Below, in pieces: positions 41,121-50,733 of a stretch of DNA of 64,000 nucleotides. The stretch comes from Alphaproteobacteria bacterium (GTDB lineage: Bacteria > Pseudomonadota > Alphaproteobacteria > Ferrovibrionales > Ferrovibrionaceae), in the NCBI GenBank assembly GCA_018336035.1, contig JAGXRD010000147.1:1-64000 (forward strand). Reading direction: 5' to 3'. The translations under genes were made by a program, and so were the position numbers. Each line of letters begins with the position of its first letter. Positions within the stretch are counted from its first letter, which is position 1. The notes below the pieces were generated by a model. It did not search any database and was not told the DNA's origin. It saw nothing but the letters and a program-made list of their open reading frames with translations.

Positions 41121-42128
41121 ATGCTGCCGCAGACCATGCCAAACACCATGACCGTGATCGAGATCAGCCAGCCCGGCGGTCCCGAAGTACTGAAGCCCGC
41201 CGAGCGCCCGATGGTGCAGCCGGCCGCGGGCGAGGTGCTGATCAAGGTGCATGCCGCCGGCGTGAACCGGCCTGATGTGCTGCAGCGGTCCGGCATGTAT
41301 CCGCCGCCGCCGGGCGCACCCGATACACCGGGCCTGGAAGTGGCCGGTGAAGTCGCCGCGCTTGGCGCCGGTGTGACGCAGTGGAAAATCGGCGACAAGG
41401 TCTGCGCGCTGGTCGCCGGCGGCGGTTACGCCACCTATTGCACCGCGCCGGCCGAACAATGCCTGTCGGTGCCCAAGGGCCTCGACATGGCCGAAGCTGC
41501 GGCGCTGCCGGAGAACTGGTTCACCGTGTGGACCAACATCGCCGATCGCGGCCAGCTGAAAGCCGGCGAAAGCATCCTGATCCATGGCGGCGCCTCGGGT
41601 ATCGGTGTGGCCGCGATCCAGCTCGCCAAACTGCTGGGCGCAAAACGCATCTTCGCCACCGCCGGCACCGACGAGAAATGCCGCTTCTGCGAAAGCCTCG
41701 GCGCCGAAAAGGCGATCAACTACAAGACCGAGGATTTTGCCGCGCGCATAGCCGAACTGACCGACGGCAAGGGCGTGGACGTGATCCTCGATATGGTGGG
41801 CGGCAAATATTTCACGCCCAACATCAAGGCGCTGGCCGAGGAAGGCCGACTGGTGATCATCGCAGTCCAAGGCGGACCGAAGGGCGAAGGCGACCTGAGC
41901 CTGCTGATGCGCAAGCGCCTGACCGTGACCGGCTCGACGCTGCGGCCGCGCCCGATTGCCTTCAAGGGCGAGATCGCCCGCGCGCTGGAGGCCAAGGTCT
42001 GGCCGGCATTTGCCGATGGCCGGGTGAAAGCCATCATCGACAGCCGCTTCCCCCTGGCCGAGGCCGCCCAGGCCCATGCCCGGATCGACCATGGCGACCA
42101 TGTCGGCAAAGTTTTGCTGGTGATCTGA
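41121..42128 (+). CDS. NAD(P)H-quinone oxidoreductase (QOR/PIG3-like MDR family)
   Basis: A 335-residue zinc-free medium-chain reductase. KVHAAGVNRPDVLQRSGMYPPPPGAP is the family N-domain hallmark; LIHGGASGIGVAAIQLAKLLGA (about residues 155-176) is the nucleotide-binding GxGxxG-like loop; VDVILDMVGGKY follows. It reduces quinones with NADPH. ATG 41121 has GAGGAG about 7 bases upstream; the frame is open to 41061 without support. It lies upstream of trcR, separated by a GC hairpin and a promoter. Confidence 0.87.
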   Translation: MLPQTMPNTMTVIEISQPGGPEVLKPAERPMVQPAAGEVLIKVHAAGVNRPDVLQRSGMYPPPPGAPDTPGLEVAGEVAALGAGVTQWKIGDKVCALVAGGGYATYCTAPAEQCLSVPKGLDMAEAAALPENWFTVWTNIADRGQLKAGESILIHGGASGIGVAAIQLAKLLGAKRIFATAGTDEKCRFCESLGAEKAINYKTEDFAARIAELTDGKGVDVILDMVGGKYFTPNIKALAEEGRLVIIAVQGGPKGEGDLSLLMRKRLTVTGSTLRPRPIAFKGEIARALEAKVWPAFADGRVKAIIDSRFPLAEAAQAHARIDHGDHVGKVLLVI

Positions 42129-42161
42129 TATAAAAACAATGACTTAGCACCCCGGGGGCGG

Positions 42162-42189
42162 TTGCACCCCCGGTCCGATACTCTATATT
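42162..42189 (+). promoter_or_regulatory. Promoter for trcR
   Basis: TTGCAC (42162-42167) and TATATT (42184-42189) with a 16-base spacer form a plausible housekeeping promoter. A GC hairpin (CCGGGGG 42152-42158 / CCCCCGG 42167-42173) overlaps the -35. A second hairpin (GGCGGCCG 42212-42219 / CGGCCGCC 42231-42238) lies in the expected 5' leader just before the ribosome site AGAAGGA. Confidence 0.5.
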
Positions 42190-42256
42190 GTCGCGCGAAT
42201 TCGCCCCCGCGGGCGGCCGATGAGCCCGGCCGGCCGCCTGAGAAGGATATTACCTC

Positions 42257-42889
42257 ATGGCATTGCCTCTGATGCCCAAAGCCACCGCCGTGTGGCTGAT
42301 CGACAATACCAAGCTGACCTTCGACCAGATCGCCCGCTTCTGCGGCCTGCATGTGCTGGAAGTGAAGGGCATCGCTGATGGCGAAGTGGCCATCGGCATC
42401 GTCGGTCTCGACCCGGTCGGCAACGGCCAGCTCGGTCCGAACGAGATCGAGCGCTGCGAAAAGGATCCGAGCGCGGATCTGAAGCTGCTGGCACCGACCG
42501 TGCCGCTGCAGCGCCAGAAGACCAAGGGCGCCAAGTATACGCCGGTCTCCAAGCGCCAGGATCGTCCCGATGCCATCGCCTGGCTGCTGAAGTATCATCC
42601 GGAAGTGCAGACCGCGCAGATCCAGAAACTGCTCGGCACCACCAAGGCGACGATCGACCGCGTGAAGAACCACACGCATCCCAATCACGCCAATATTAAG
42701 CCGCGCGATCCGGTCTATCTCGGCATCTGCAGCCAGATGGAACTCGACCGCGTGCTGCTGCTCGCCGCCAAGCGCAAGTCGAACAAGGAAAAGCGCGATG
42801 CGCGTGAGGCCCGCGCCGTGTCGCGCGCCGAAACCGCTCCGGCTGAAGCTCCGGCTGCCGCTGAACCGGCCGGCGACAGCGAGAACTGA
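42257..42889 (+). CDS. trcR: Cell-cycle transcriptional regulator TrcR (DUF1013)
   Basis: A 210-residue protein. DUF1013 marks: LMPKATAVWLIDNTKLTFDQIARFCGLHVLEVKGIADGE (about residues 5-43), IVGLDPVGNGQLG, and an HTH-like second part KYHPEVQTAQIQKLLGTTKATIDRVKN. The C-terminus is an Ala/Pro/Glu tail. TrcR is an alphaproteobacteria-specific RNA-polymerase-associated activator of cell-cycle genes. A strong terminator follows at 42924. Confidence 0.92.
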   Translation: MALPLMPKATAVWLIDNTKLTFDQIARFCGLHVLEVKGIADGEVAIGIVGLDPVGNGQLGPNEIERCEKDPSADLKLLAPTVPLQRQKTKGAKYTPVSKRQDRPDAIAWLLKYHPEVQTAQIQKLLGTTKATIDRVKNHTHPNHANIKPRDPVYLGICSQMELDRVLLLAAKRKSNKEKRDAREARAVSRAETAPAEAPAAAEPAGDSEN

Positions 42890-42923
42890 TCGCAACTGCC
42901 GACTGGACTCTCTGACATCAATA

Positions 42924-42959
42924 GCGCCGCCGGGCTGAATGCCGGCGGCGCTTTTGTTT
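42924..42959 (+). terminator. Strong intrinsic terminator after trcR
   Basis: GCGCCGCCGG (42924-42933) and CCGGCGGCGC (42942-42951) form a perfect 10-bp stem with an 8-base loop, followed by TTTTGTTT. Confidence 0.92.
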
Positions 42960-43213
42960 GCGGGCCAGTTCGTTTGCGAACCAATGGCCCTGGTGGTCCG
43001 GTTCAGACCTGCAACCGCGCAGCCAATCCCACTCTCGCCCTGACTGCTGCGGAATTTTCCGCGCTGCAAAAAGCCATACCGCTGGGTTATCAGGTCATTC
43101 TCTAAGAAAACCTAGGCACTGCTGGATGTTTCGGTTATTGCTTCGGGAACCGTCGGCTTGAACCATCATCAAGAATGGTGCCGGCAGAAACATGTCGCGG
43201 GGCGTTTCTAGGT
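42960..43213 (+). other. Intergenic stretch before the peptide transporter
   Basis: About 250 bases without a convincing gene. One frame from about 42955 to the TAA at 43104 reads ALTAAEFSALQKAIPLGYQV near its end and looks protein-like. It has no ATG/GTG with a ribosome site, so it may be a gene remnant. The promoter of the transporter operon must lie here, but no clear boxes stand out. Confidence 0.3.
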
Positions 43214-44188
43214 ATGCTCGTTTTTATCATCAGACGCCTGATGCAGGCGGCCTTGGTCATGGCAGTCATGTCGGTGCTGGTATTCGTCGGCATCTACATG
43301 ATCGGTGATCCGCTCGCGATCCTGGTCAGCCCGGAAGCCACCGAACTCGACCGCGAGGCCATCGCCAAATCGCTCGGCCTCGACCGGCCGATGTGGGAAC
43401 AGTATCTCACCTTCGTCACCTCCGCTCTGCAGGGCAACTTCGGCAAGTCCTTCGTCTTCGGCCAACCGGCAATCAACCTGATTCTGGAACGCATGCCGGC
43501 GACGCTGGAACTGGCGCTGATCGCCACCTTCATGTCGGTGGTGATCGGCGTGCCGCTCGGGCTTTACGCTGGCCTGCGCCACGAGACCGTGGCCGCCCGC
43601 GCCATCATGGCCGGCTCGGTGCTGGGCTTCTCGCTGCCGAATTTCTGGGTCGGCCTGATGCTCATCATGGTCTTCGCCGTGCAGCTCGGCTGGCTGCCGG
43701 CCTCGGGCCGCGGCCCGACGATGGAAGTGCTCGGCATCCATGTCAGCTTCCTGTCGCTGACCGGCTGGAAATACCTGGCGCTGCCCGCGCTGACGCTGGG
43801 CCTGTCCAAATGCGCGCTGATCATCCGCCTCGCCCGCGCAACCGCGCGCGAAGTGATGCTGATGGATTACGTGAAATTCGCCCGCGCCAAGGGCCTGAGC
43901 GAAAAGCGCGTGATCGGCGTGCATATCCTGAAGAACATCATGGTGCCGATCACCACGGTGACCGGTCTTGAACTGGGCAGCCTGATCGCCTTCGCCGTCA
44001 TCACCGAAACGATCTTCTCCTGGCCCGGCATGGGTAAGCTGCTGATCGATTCCATCGTGCATCTCGACCGCCCGGTCGTGGTCGCCTATCTGATCGTCGT
44101 CGTCTTCCTGCTGGTGATCATCAGCCTGATCGTCGACATCCTCTATTCCGTACTCGATCCGCGCGTGCGTCTGGGAGAAGCCAAATGA
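43214..44188 (+). CDS. Peptide ABC transporter permease (DppB-like)
   Basis: A 324-residue inner-membrane permease. IIRRLMQAALVMAVMSVLVF is the first helix, with GDPLAILVSPEAT in the first periplasmic loop, as in DppB/OppB. The EAA loop is TAREVMLMDYVKFARAKGLSEKRVIGVHIL (about residues 215-244), and ETIFSWPGMGKLL is also family-typical. It starts the operon; ATG 43214 has only a weak AGG upstream. Its stop overlaps the next start by ATGA. Confidence 0.88.
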   Translation: MLVFIIRRLMQAALVMAVMSVLVFVGIYMIGDPLAILVSPEATELDREAIAKSLGLDRPMWEQYLTFVTSALQGNFGKSFVFGQPAINLILERMPATLELALIATFMSVVIGVPLGLYAGLRHETVAARAIMAGSVLGFSLPNFWVGLMLIMVFAVQLGWLPASGRGPTMEVLGIHVSFLSLTGWKYLALPALTLGLSKCALIIRLARATAREVMLMDYVKFARAKGLSEKRVIGVHILKNIMVPITTVTGLELGSLIAFAVITETIFSWPGMGKLLIDSIVHLDRPVVVAYLIVVVFLLVIISLIVDILYSVLDPRVRLGEAK

Positions 44189-45108
44189 GCCAGACTGCTG
44201 CTGCGCCCGCGCCGACCGCGGCACCGCTCGCCAAGACCGAGGCGCCGTGGAAGCGCATCGTCGCCGAATTCGCCGAAAGCAAGCTGGCCATGCTCGGCCT
44301 CGTGCTGCTGGTGCTGATGCTCGGCGCGTCGCTGATCGCGCCGCTGATCTCGCCGCAGGACCCCTACGATCTCTCCAAGCTCGACATCATGGATGCGCGC
44401 CTGCCGCCCGGTGAAATGTCGGGCGAGGGTTTCGCCTTCCTGCTCGGCAGCGACGGCCAGGGTCGCGACATGCTGAGCGCCATGCTGTATGGCCTGCGCA
44501 TTTCGCTGATGGTTGGTGTCGTCTCGGTGGTGGTGGCGCTCGCCATCGGCTCGATTGCCGGGCTGCTGGCCGCCTATAGCGGCGGCAAGGTCGATGCGCT
44601 GATCATGCGCTTCGTCGATATCCAGTTGTCCTTCCCCGCCATCCTGATCGCACTGATCCTGCTGGCCGTGCTGGGCAATGGCGTCGACAAGGTGATCTTC
44701 GCCCTCGTGGCCGTGCAATGGGCCTATTTCGCGCGTGCCGCGCATGGCGCCGCCCTGGTGGAACGCAACAAGGAATATATCGAGGCGGCGCGCTGCCTCG
44801 GCATCAGCAGGATGCGCATGCTGCTCAAGCATCTGCTGCCGAACTGCATGCCGCCGCTGATCGTGATCGCCACCATCAATATCGCCCGCGCCATCACGCT
44901 CGAAGCCACGCTCAGCTTCCTCGGCCTCGGCGTGCCGGTCACCGAGCCCTCGCTCGGCATGCTGATCTCCAACGGCTTCGACTACCTGCTCAGCGGCGTC
45001 TACTGGATTTCGCTGTTCCCCGGCGTCGTGCTGACCGTGGTGATCATCGCGATCAACCTCGTCGGCGACCAGCTTCGCGACGTCCTCAATCCCCGCCTCA
45101 AGCGTTAA
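44185..45108 (+). CDS. Peptide ABC transporter permease (DppC-like)
   Basis: A 307-residue permease. After a cytoplasmic N-terminus come FAESKLAMLGLVLLVLMLGASLIAPLI, FLLGSDGQGRDMLSAMLYGLRISLMVG (the DppC hallmark) and the EAA loop VERNKEYIEAARCLGISRMRMLLKHLLPN. The C-terminus is LVGDQLRDVLNPRLKR, diagnostic of the family. It pairs with the DppB-like protein to form the channel. Coupled to it by ATGA overlap. Confidence 0.9.
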   Translation: MSQTAAAPAPTAAPLAKTEAPWKRIVAEFAESKLAMLGLVLLVLMLGASLIAPLISPQDPYDLSKLDIMDARLPPGEMSGEGFAFLLGSDGQGRDMLSAMLYGLRISLMVGVVSVVVALAIGSIAGLLAAYSGGKVDALIMRFVDIQLSFPAILIALILLAVLGNGVDKVIFALVAVQWAYFARAAHGAALVERNKEYIEAARCLGISRMRMLLKHLLPNCMPPLIVIATINIARAITLEATLSFLGLGVPVTEPSLGMLISNGFDYLLSGVYWISLFPGVVLTVVIIAINLVGDQLRDVLNPRLKR

Positions 45109-45121
45109 GGCCAGCAGCCCC

Positions 45122-46117
45122 ATGACCGCCACGCTCCAGGTCGAGAATCTCGAGACCCAGTTCCCCACCCGCGACGGCATCGTGCGTGCCGTCGACGGCG
45201 TCAGCTTCTCCGTCGATGCCGGTGAAATCCTCGGCCTGGTTGGCGAGTCCGGTTCGGGCAAGTCGATCACCGGCTTCACCATCCTGGGCCTGATCGATCC
45301 GCCCGGCCGCATCGCCAATGGCAGCGTCAAGTTCAAGGGCGAGGAGCTGACCACCGCCAGCCCGGAACGGCTGCGCTCGCTTCGCGGGTCGCGCATCGCG
45401 ATGATCTTCCAGGATCCGATGATGACGCTGAACCCGGTTCTGCGCGTCGACACCCAGATGATCGAGACCGTGCAGGCGCATGAAAAGGTCAGCGAGAAGG
45501 CCGCCCGCGCCCGCTGCATCGAGACGCTGCAGTCCGTGGGCATCGCAGCACCCGAAGACCGGCTGAAATCCTATCCGCACCAGTTCTCGGGCGGCATGCG
45601 CCAGCGCATCGCCATCGCCACGGCGCTGCTGCACAAGCCCGACCTGATCATCGCCGACGAGCCGACCACCGCGCTCGACGTCACCATCCAGGGCCAGATC
45701 CTGTACGAGATGCGCAAACTCTGCCGCGACACCGGCACGGCGCTGATCTGGATCACACACGATCTCTCCGTGGTGGCCGGCCTGGCCGACCGCATCATGG
45801 TGATGTATGCCGGCAAGATCGTGGAGACCGGCGCCATCGACACCGTGATCGAGCGACCGCAGCATCCCTATACGCGCGGCCTGATCGGGTCGGTGCCCGG
45901 CGCGATGCCGCGCGGCAAGCGCCTGTTCCAGATTCCGGGCATGGCGCCCGCGCCGCTGAACCTGCCGCCCGGCTGCCGCTTCAAGGCGCGCTGCAGCCGC
46001 GCCGACGCGGTCTGCGACACCATGCCTGAGCTGCTCGAACTCAATCCGGGCCATCGCGCCCGCTGCCACCATCCGTTTGACGCAAAGCCGCTGAGCCCGG
46101 CGGAGGTTGTTTCGTGA
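45122..46117 (+). CDS. Peptide ABC transporter ATPase (DppD-like)
   Basis: A 331-residue ATPase. Walker A VGESGSGKSITG (about residues 40-51), IFQDPMMTLNPVL, signature HQFSGGMRQRIAIATALLHKPDLIIADEPTTALD (about 159-192, with Walker B), and the C-terminal oligopeptide-transporter extension with Cys ligands (PPGCRFKARCSRADAVCD) that holds an iron-sulfur cluster in relatives. It powers import. It overlaps the next gene by GTGA. Confidence 0.9.
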   Translation: MTATLQVENLETQFPTRDGIVRAVDGVSFSVDAGEILGLVGESGSGKSITGFTILGLIDPPGRIANGSVKFKGEELTTASPERLRSLRGSRIAMIFQDPMMTLNPVLRVDTQMIETVQAHEKVSEKAARARCIETLQSVGIAAPEDRLKSYPHQFSGGMRQRIAIATALLHKPDLIIADEPTTALDVTIQGQILYEMRKLCRDTGTALIWITHDLSVVAGLADRIMVMYAGKIVETGAIDTVIERPQHPYTRGLIGSVPGAMPRGKRLFQIPGMAPAPLNLPPGCRFKARCSRADAVCDTMPELLELNPGHRARCHHPFDAKPLSPAEVVS

Positions 46118-47112
46118 CCGGCCCCATTCTCGAACTGAAGGGCGTGTCCAAGCGCTTCGTCTGGCGCCTGGATATCGCCGCCCATATCGCCAACCTATTC
46201 GGCGCCGGCATCAAGGAACGCGCCGTGCATGCCGTGAACCATGTCGACCTGACCATTCAGGAAGGCGAAGTGGTCGGCCTGGTGGGCGAAAGCGGCTGCG
46301 GCAAGTCCACGCTCGGGCGCATCGTCGCCGGCATCATGGATGCCACCGAGGGCACGATCCAGTATCGCGGCAAGGTCATTGCCGATCGCAGCAGCGAAGA
46401 ACAGCGCGCCTATCAGCTGGGCGTGCAGATGATCTTCCAGGATCCTTATGCGTCTTTGAACCCTCGCATGCGCGTCGAAGAGATCATTGGCGAGGCGCCG
46501 GTGGCGCATGGCCTGATCAAGCGCAGCGAGATGGGCGATTACGTCGAGAAGATCATGCTGCAGGTCGGCCTCGACCCGCGCTATCGCAAACGCTATCCGC
46601 ACCAGTTCTCGGGCGGCCAGCGCCAGCGTATCGGCATTGCCCGCGCGCTGGCCGTGAAGCCGCAATTCATCGTCTGCGACGAAGCCGTGGCCGCGCTCGA
46701 CGTGTCGATCCAGGCGCAGGTGCTGAACCTGTTCATGGACCTGCGCGAGCAGCTCGGCCTAACTTACCTGTTCATCAGCCATAATCTGTCGGTGGTGGAG
46801 CATATCTCCGACCGTGTGGTGATCATGTATCTCGGCCGCGTGGTGGAAAGCGCCCCGACCGAGCAGCTCTTCGCCGGCCCGAACCATCCCTATACCCAGG
46901 CTTTGCTGGCGGAAGCGCCCAAGCTGGTGGCCGAGCGGCGCGACTATCTGCCGATCAAGGGCGAAATCCCCTCGCCGCTGAATCCGCCGCCGGGCTGCCA
47001 TTTCCATCCGCGCTGCCCCAGGGCATTTGCCCGCTGCAAGACGGAAGTGCCCGCCCTGAAAGAGATTGCGCCGGGCCGCCTGTCGGCCTGCCATCTCAAC
47101 GACGCGGCATAG
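46114..47112 (+). CDS. Peptide ABC transporter ATPase (DppF-like)
   Basis: A 332-residue second ATPase. Walker [14 protein letters not shown] (about residues 58-70), [12 protein letters not shown] (the DppF/OppF Q-loop), signature [18 protein letters not shown], Walker [13 protein letters not shown] and the cysteine-containing tail [21 protein letters not shown] 46114 overlaps the previous stop. The operon ends here; no binding-protein gene is adjacent on either side. Confidence 0.9.
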   Translation: MTGPILELKGVSKRFVWRLDIAAHIANLFGAGIKERAVHAVNHVDLTIQEGEVVGLVGESGCGKSTLGRIVAGIMDATEGTIQYRGKVIADRSSEEQRAYQLGVQMIFQDPYASLNPRMRVEEIIGEAPVAHGLIKRSEMGDYVEKIMLQVGLDPRYRKRYPHQFSGGQRQRIGIARALAVKPQFIVCDEAVAALDVSIQAQVLNLFMDLREQLGLTYLFISHNLSVVEHISDRVVIMYLGRVVESAPTEQLFAGPNHPYTQALLAEAPKLVAERRDYLPIKGEIPSPLNPPPGCHFHPRCPRAFARCKTEVPALKEIAPGRLSACHLNDAA

Positions 47113-47274
47113 TGACTCGTTGAAATTCCTGGCTGAATCGATTTTAGCTACGATTCGATCACAGCCTTGTAACGGCCCTAAACCGCGGAAAACGGAACTC
47201 CGGGCGACGGACTCCTGTTTGGTGTGAAAGAAGCGTTCGCCGGACGCGGACGCGCACATCGAAGGAGGCCAGCC

Positions 47275-47634
47275 ATGCGCAAGGCCATCTTAGCCAGTGC
47301 GTTCACCACCGTTTCCCTCGCCGCCCTTGCCGGCTTTACCGTCCCCGCCCAGGCGCAGCAGCAGGGCCAACAGCAGGCCATGCTCTGCGGCCTGCGCGAC
47401 GATATGGGCGCGATGCTGGACCAGCGTTTCGGTGAGCAGCCGCAGGCCGGCGGCATTGTCGGCGACCGCATCGTCGAACTGCTGGTCTCGCAGACCGGCT
47501 CCTGGACGATCCTGATCACCAGCGCCGATGGGCGCTCCTGCGTCGTCACCGGTGGCGATGACTGGACCGATCAGCCAGTCACCTCGCCGAGCAAGGTGAA
47601 GGCCGACAAGGTGCAGCTCAAGTCGACGCTCTAG
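47275..47634 (+). CDS. Small secreted protein, unknown
   Basis: A 119-residue protein with a signal peptide (MRKAILASAFTTVSLAALAG...VPAQAQ, cleavage near residue 23). The mature part has two cysteines (LCGLRDDMGAMLDQRF and DGRSCVVTGGDDW) that could form a disulfide in the periplasm. The domain resembles small alphaproteobacterial exported proteins with no assigned role. AAGGAGG lies 8 bases upstream of ATG 47275. It follows the transporter by 160 bases and may have its own promoter. Confidence 0.7.
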   Translation: MRKAILASAFTTVSLAALAGFTVPAQAQQQGQQQAMLCGLRDDMGAMLDQRFGEQPQAGGIVGDRIVELLVSQTGSWTILITSADGRSCVVTGGDDWTDQPVTSPSKVKADKVQLKSTL

Positions 47635-47637
47635 GCT

Positions 47638-50600
47638 TTACGCCGCCGCCGGACGCTTGACCCGGAACCAGGCGGCGTAGAGCGCCGGCAGGAACAGCAC
47701 GGTCAGCAGTGTCGCCACCAGCAGGCCGCCGATGATGGTATACGCCATCGGGCCCCAGAAGTTGCTGGTCGAGAGCGGGATCATGCCGAGGATCGCGGCC
47801 AGCGCGGTCAGGATGATCGGCCGGAAGCGGCGCAGCGTGGCATTCACGATGGCATCCCAGGCCGCCTCGCCACCGGCGATATCCTGCTCGATCTGGTCGA
47901 CCAAGATCACCGAGTTGCGCATGATCATGCCGGCCAGCGCAATCGCGCCCAGCATGGCGACAAAGCCGAAGGGCACGTTGAACACCAGCAGGCCGACGGT
48001 GACGCCGATCAGACCGAGCGGCGCGGTGAGCAGCACCAGCAGCATGCGCGACACCGACTGCAGCTGCACCATCAGCAGCGTGACCATGATCATGATCATC
48101 ACCGGCACGACCGCGCCGATGGAGGCATTGGCCTTGGCGCTTTCCTCGATGGCGCCGCCGATGACGATGCGGTAATTCGGCGGCAGGTGCTGGCGCAGTT
48201 CGTTCAGCTTGGGCTCGATCTGCATCGAGACCACCGGGGCCTGGATACCGTCGATGATATCGGCGCGCACGGTGATCACCGGCTGGCGGTCGCGGCGCCA
48301 GATAATGCCTTCTTCCAGCTCATAGCTGACTTCCGCCACCTGGCCGAGCGGCACCGCGCGGCTGCTTTCCGCACCGGCCACATTGAGATCCTTGATGCCA
48401 GTCAGGCTGAGACGTTCGCTGGCCTCGGCGCGCGCCACCACGTCGATCAGTTCGCGGCCCTCGCGATACTGCGTCACCGTGACGCCTGAGACGATGGAAT
48501 TGAGCATCGTTGCCAGGTCCTGCGACGAGATGCCGAGCAGGCGTGCCTTGGCCTGGTCGACATCCAGCTTCACCACCTTGCTGAGTTCGTCCCAGTCGAG
48601 ATTGACGTCGCGCGTATTGGGGTTGGTTCGCATCACATCGGCGACCTGGAAGGCGATGCGGCGCACTTCCATCGGATCCGGGCCGCTGACGCGGAACTGC
48701 ACCGGGAAACCGACCGGCGGGCCGTTTTCCAGCCGGTTGACGCGGCCGCGCAGCAGGACGAAATCGTCCTGGAAGGCCTTTATCAACCTGTCGCGCACGC
48801 GCTCGCGTTCGGCATCGCCCTTGGTGAGCACCACGACCTGCGCGAAATTGTCGTTCGGCAGCTGGATATCCAGCGGCAGGTAGAAGCGCGGCGCCCCGGA
48901 CCCCACATATGTCGTGTAGCTGACGATATCCGCGTCGTCCTTGAGCAAAGCTTCCAGCTTGAGTGCCTCCTGCTCAGTGGCCTGAATCGAGGCACCCTGC
49001 GGCAGGCGCAGATCGACCATGAGTTCGGGCCGGTTGGAGGACGGGAAGAACTGCTGCTGCACCAGACCGAAGCCGGCGACGCTCGCGAAGAAGATAACAA
49101 CCGTGCTGGCAATGACGATCCAGCGCCGGCGCACACACCAGTCCACCACCGGACGAACATAGCGGTAGACGCCGCGGTGATAGACATCCTCACCATGGCC
49201 ATGGCCCGCCTTGGGCGTCGGCAGGATGGTGTAGCCGATGAAAGGGGTGAAGATCACCGCCACCACCCAGGAGACCAGCAGCGAGATCGTCACCACCGCG
49301 AAGATCGAGAAGGTGTATTCGCCAGCGGAAGACTTGGCGAAGCCGACCGGGACGAAACCGGCCGCCGTGATCAGCGTACCGGTCAGCATCGGGAAGGCGG
49401 TCGAGGTATAAGCAAAGCTGGCGGCGCGGAAGCGGTCGAAGCCCTGCTCCATCTTCACCTGCATCATCTCGACCGCGATGATCGCATCATCCACCAACAG
49501 CCCGAGTGAGATGATCAGCGCGCCCAGCGAAATACGATGGAAGTCGATGCCGAATATCTGCATGCAGACAAAGGTGATCGCCAGCACCAGCGGGATGCAG
49601 AGCATCACCACCATGCCGCTGCGCAAGCCGAGACTGAGGAAGCTGACGCCCAGCACGATCACCACGGCCTCCAGCAGCACCTGCATGAATTCCGAGATCG
49701 AACGCTGCACGACCGTGGGCTGATCGGCAACCTGCAGGACGTCGATGCCGATCGGCATATCGGCTTTCAGGCGCTTCATGGTGGCGTCGAGCTGCTTGCC
49801 CAGCTCGATCATGTTGCCGCCCTTGGCCATGGAAATGGCGAGGCCGATGGATTCCTGGCCGTTATAACGCAGGCGCGGACTGGGCGGATCGGCGTAATCC
49901 CGTTTGATATCGGCGATGTCGCCGAGCCGGATCAGGCGGCCGTTCGCCTGGATCGACAATTCGGCCAGCGCGCGGCCTTCGATCTCGCCGCTGACGCGGG
50001 TGGCGATGCGATCCGACGAGGTCTGCACCACGCCCGATGCCGTCTGGGCATTCTGCGCCTGGATGACGTCGATCACCTGCTGCGGACTGATGCCGAGATT
50101 GGCAAGCTTCTTGTTGGAGAATTCGATGAAGACGCGCTCGGGCTGCACACCGAGCAGGTCGGCCTTGCCGACATCCTTGATGCGCAGCAGTTCCTCGCGC
50201 ACATCTTCCACGTAATCCTTCAGCTCGCGATGGGTGAAGCCATCGGCGGTGAAGGCATAAATCGTGCCGAAAGTGTCGCCGAATTCATCGTTGAAGAATG
50301 GCCCCTGCACGCCGGCCGGCAGGGTATGCCGGATATCGCCGACCTTCTTACGCACCTCATACCACACGCCAGACACCGCCTTGGGCGGCGTGCTGTCGCG
50401 CAGCATGACGAAGATGGTGGATTCAGCGGCCTTGGAATAACTGCGCACGTTGTCGAGATACGGCGTCTCCTGCAGCTTCTTCTCGATCTTGTCGGTGACC
50501 AGCTGCTCGACCTCGCGCGCGGTGGCGCCGGGCCAGTTGGTGCGTACGATCATCACCTTGAAGGTGAAGTCGGGATCCTCGGCGCGGCCGAGCTGCATGT

Positions 50601-50733
50601 AGGACATGGCGCCGGCCGCGAGCAGCAGCACCATCAGGAAACCGATCAGCGAGCGGTGACGCAGCGCCCAGGCAGACAGGTTGAAGCGGCCGATGCCATC
50701 GTCATCGGCGGGCGCAGTCTGATGCTGGCTCAT
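47638..50733 (-). CDS. RND-family efflux permease
   Basis: A 1031-residue inner-membrane transporter of the AcrB/MexF-like superfamily. The N-terminal part (LRHRSLIGFLMVLLLAAGAMSYM) is the first helix. TM4 has SLGLLVDDAIIAVEMM with the proton-relay Asp pair. Large periplasmic loops follow TM1 and TM7. The branch is the short-N-terminus type (about 1030 residues; DPDFTFKVMIVRTNWPGATA) that often pumps lipophilic compounds. It works with the adaptor encoded directly before it; their genes share one base. Confidence 0.9.
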   Translation of the reverse strand: MSQHQTAPADDDGIGRFNLSAWALRHRSLIGFLMVLLLAAGAMSYMQLGRAEDPDFTFKVMIVRTNWPGATAREVEQLVTDKIEKKLQETPYLDNVRSYSKAAESTIFVMLRDSTPPKAVSGVWYEVRKKVGDIRHTLPAGVQGPFFNDEFGDTFGTIYAFTADGFTHRELKDYVEDVREELLRIKDVGKADLLGVQPERVFIEFSNKKLANLGISPQQVIDVIQAQNAQTASGVVQTSSDRIATRVSGEIEGRALAELSIQANGRLIRLGDIADIKRDYADPPSPRLRYNGQESIGLAISMAKGGNMIELGKQLDATMKRLKADMPIGIDVLQVADQPTVVQRSISEFMQVLLEAVVIVLGVSFLSLGLRSGMVVMLCIPLVLAITFVCMQIFGIDFHRISLGALIISLGLLVDDAIIAVEMMQVKMEQGFDRFRAASFAYTSTAFPMLTGTLITAAGFVPVGFAKSSAGEYTFSIFAVVTISLLVSWVVAVIFTPFIGYTILPTPKAGHGHGEDVYHRGVYRYVRPVVDWCVRRRWIVIASTVVIFFASVAGFGLVQQQFFPSSNRPELMVDLRLPQGASIQATEQEALKLEALLKDDADIVSYTTYVGSGAPRFYLPLDIQLPNDNFAQVVVLTKGDAERERVRDRLIKAFQDDFVLLRGRVNRLENGPPVGFPVQFRVSGPDPMEVRRIAFQVADVMRTNPNTRDVNLDWDELSKVVKLDVDQAKARLLGISSQDLATMLNSIVSGVTVTQYREGRELIDVVARAEASERLSLTGIKDLNVAGAESSRAVPLGQVAEVSYELEEGIIWRRDRQPVITVRADIIDGIQAPVVSMQIEPKLNELRQHLPPNYRIVIGGAIEESAKANASIGAVVPVMIMIMVTLLMVQLQSVSRMLLVLLTAPLGLIGVTVGLLVFNVPFGFVAMLGAIALAGMIMRNSVILVDQIEQDIAGGEAAWDAIVNATLRRFRPIILTALAAILGMIPLSTSNFWGPMAYTIIGGLLVATLLTVLFLPALYAAWFRVKRPAAA

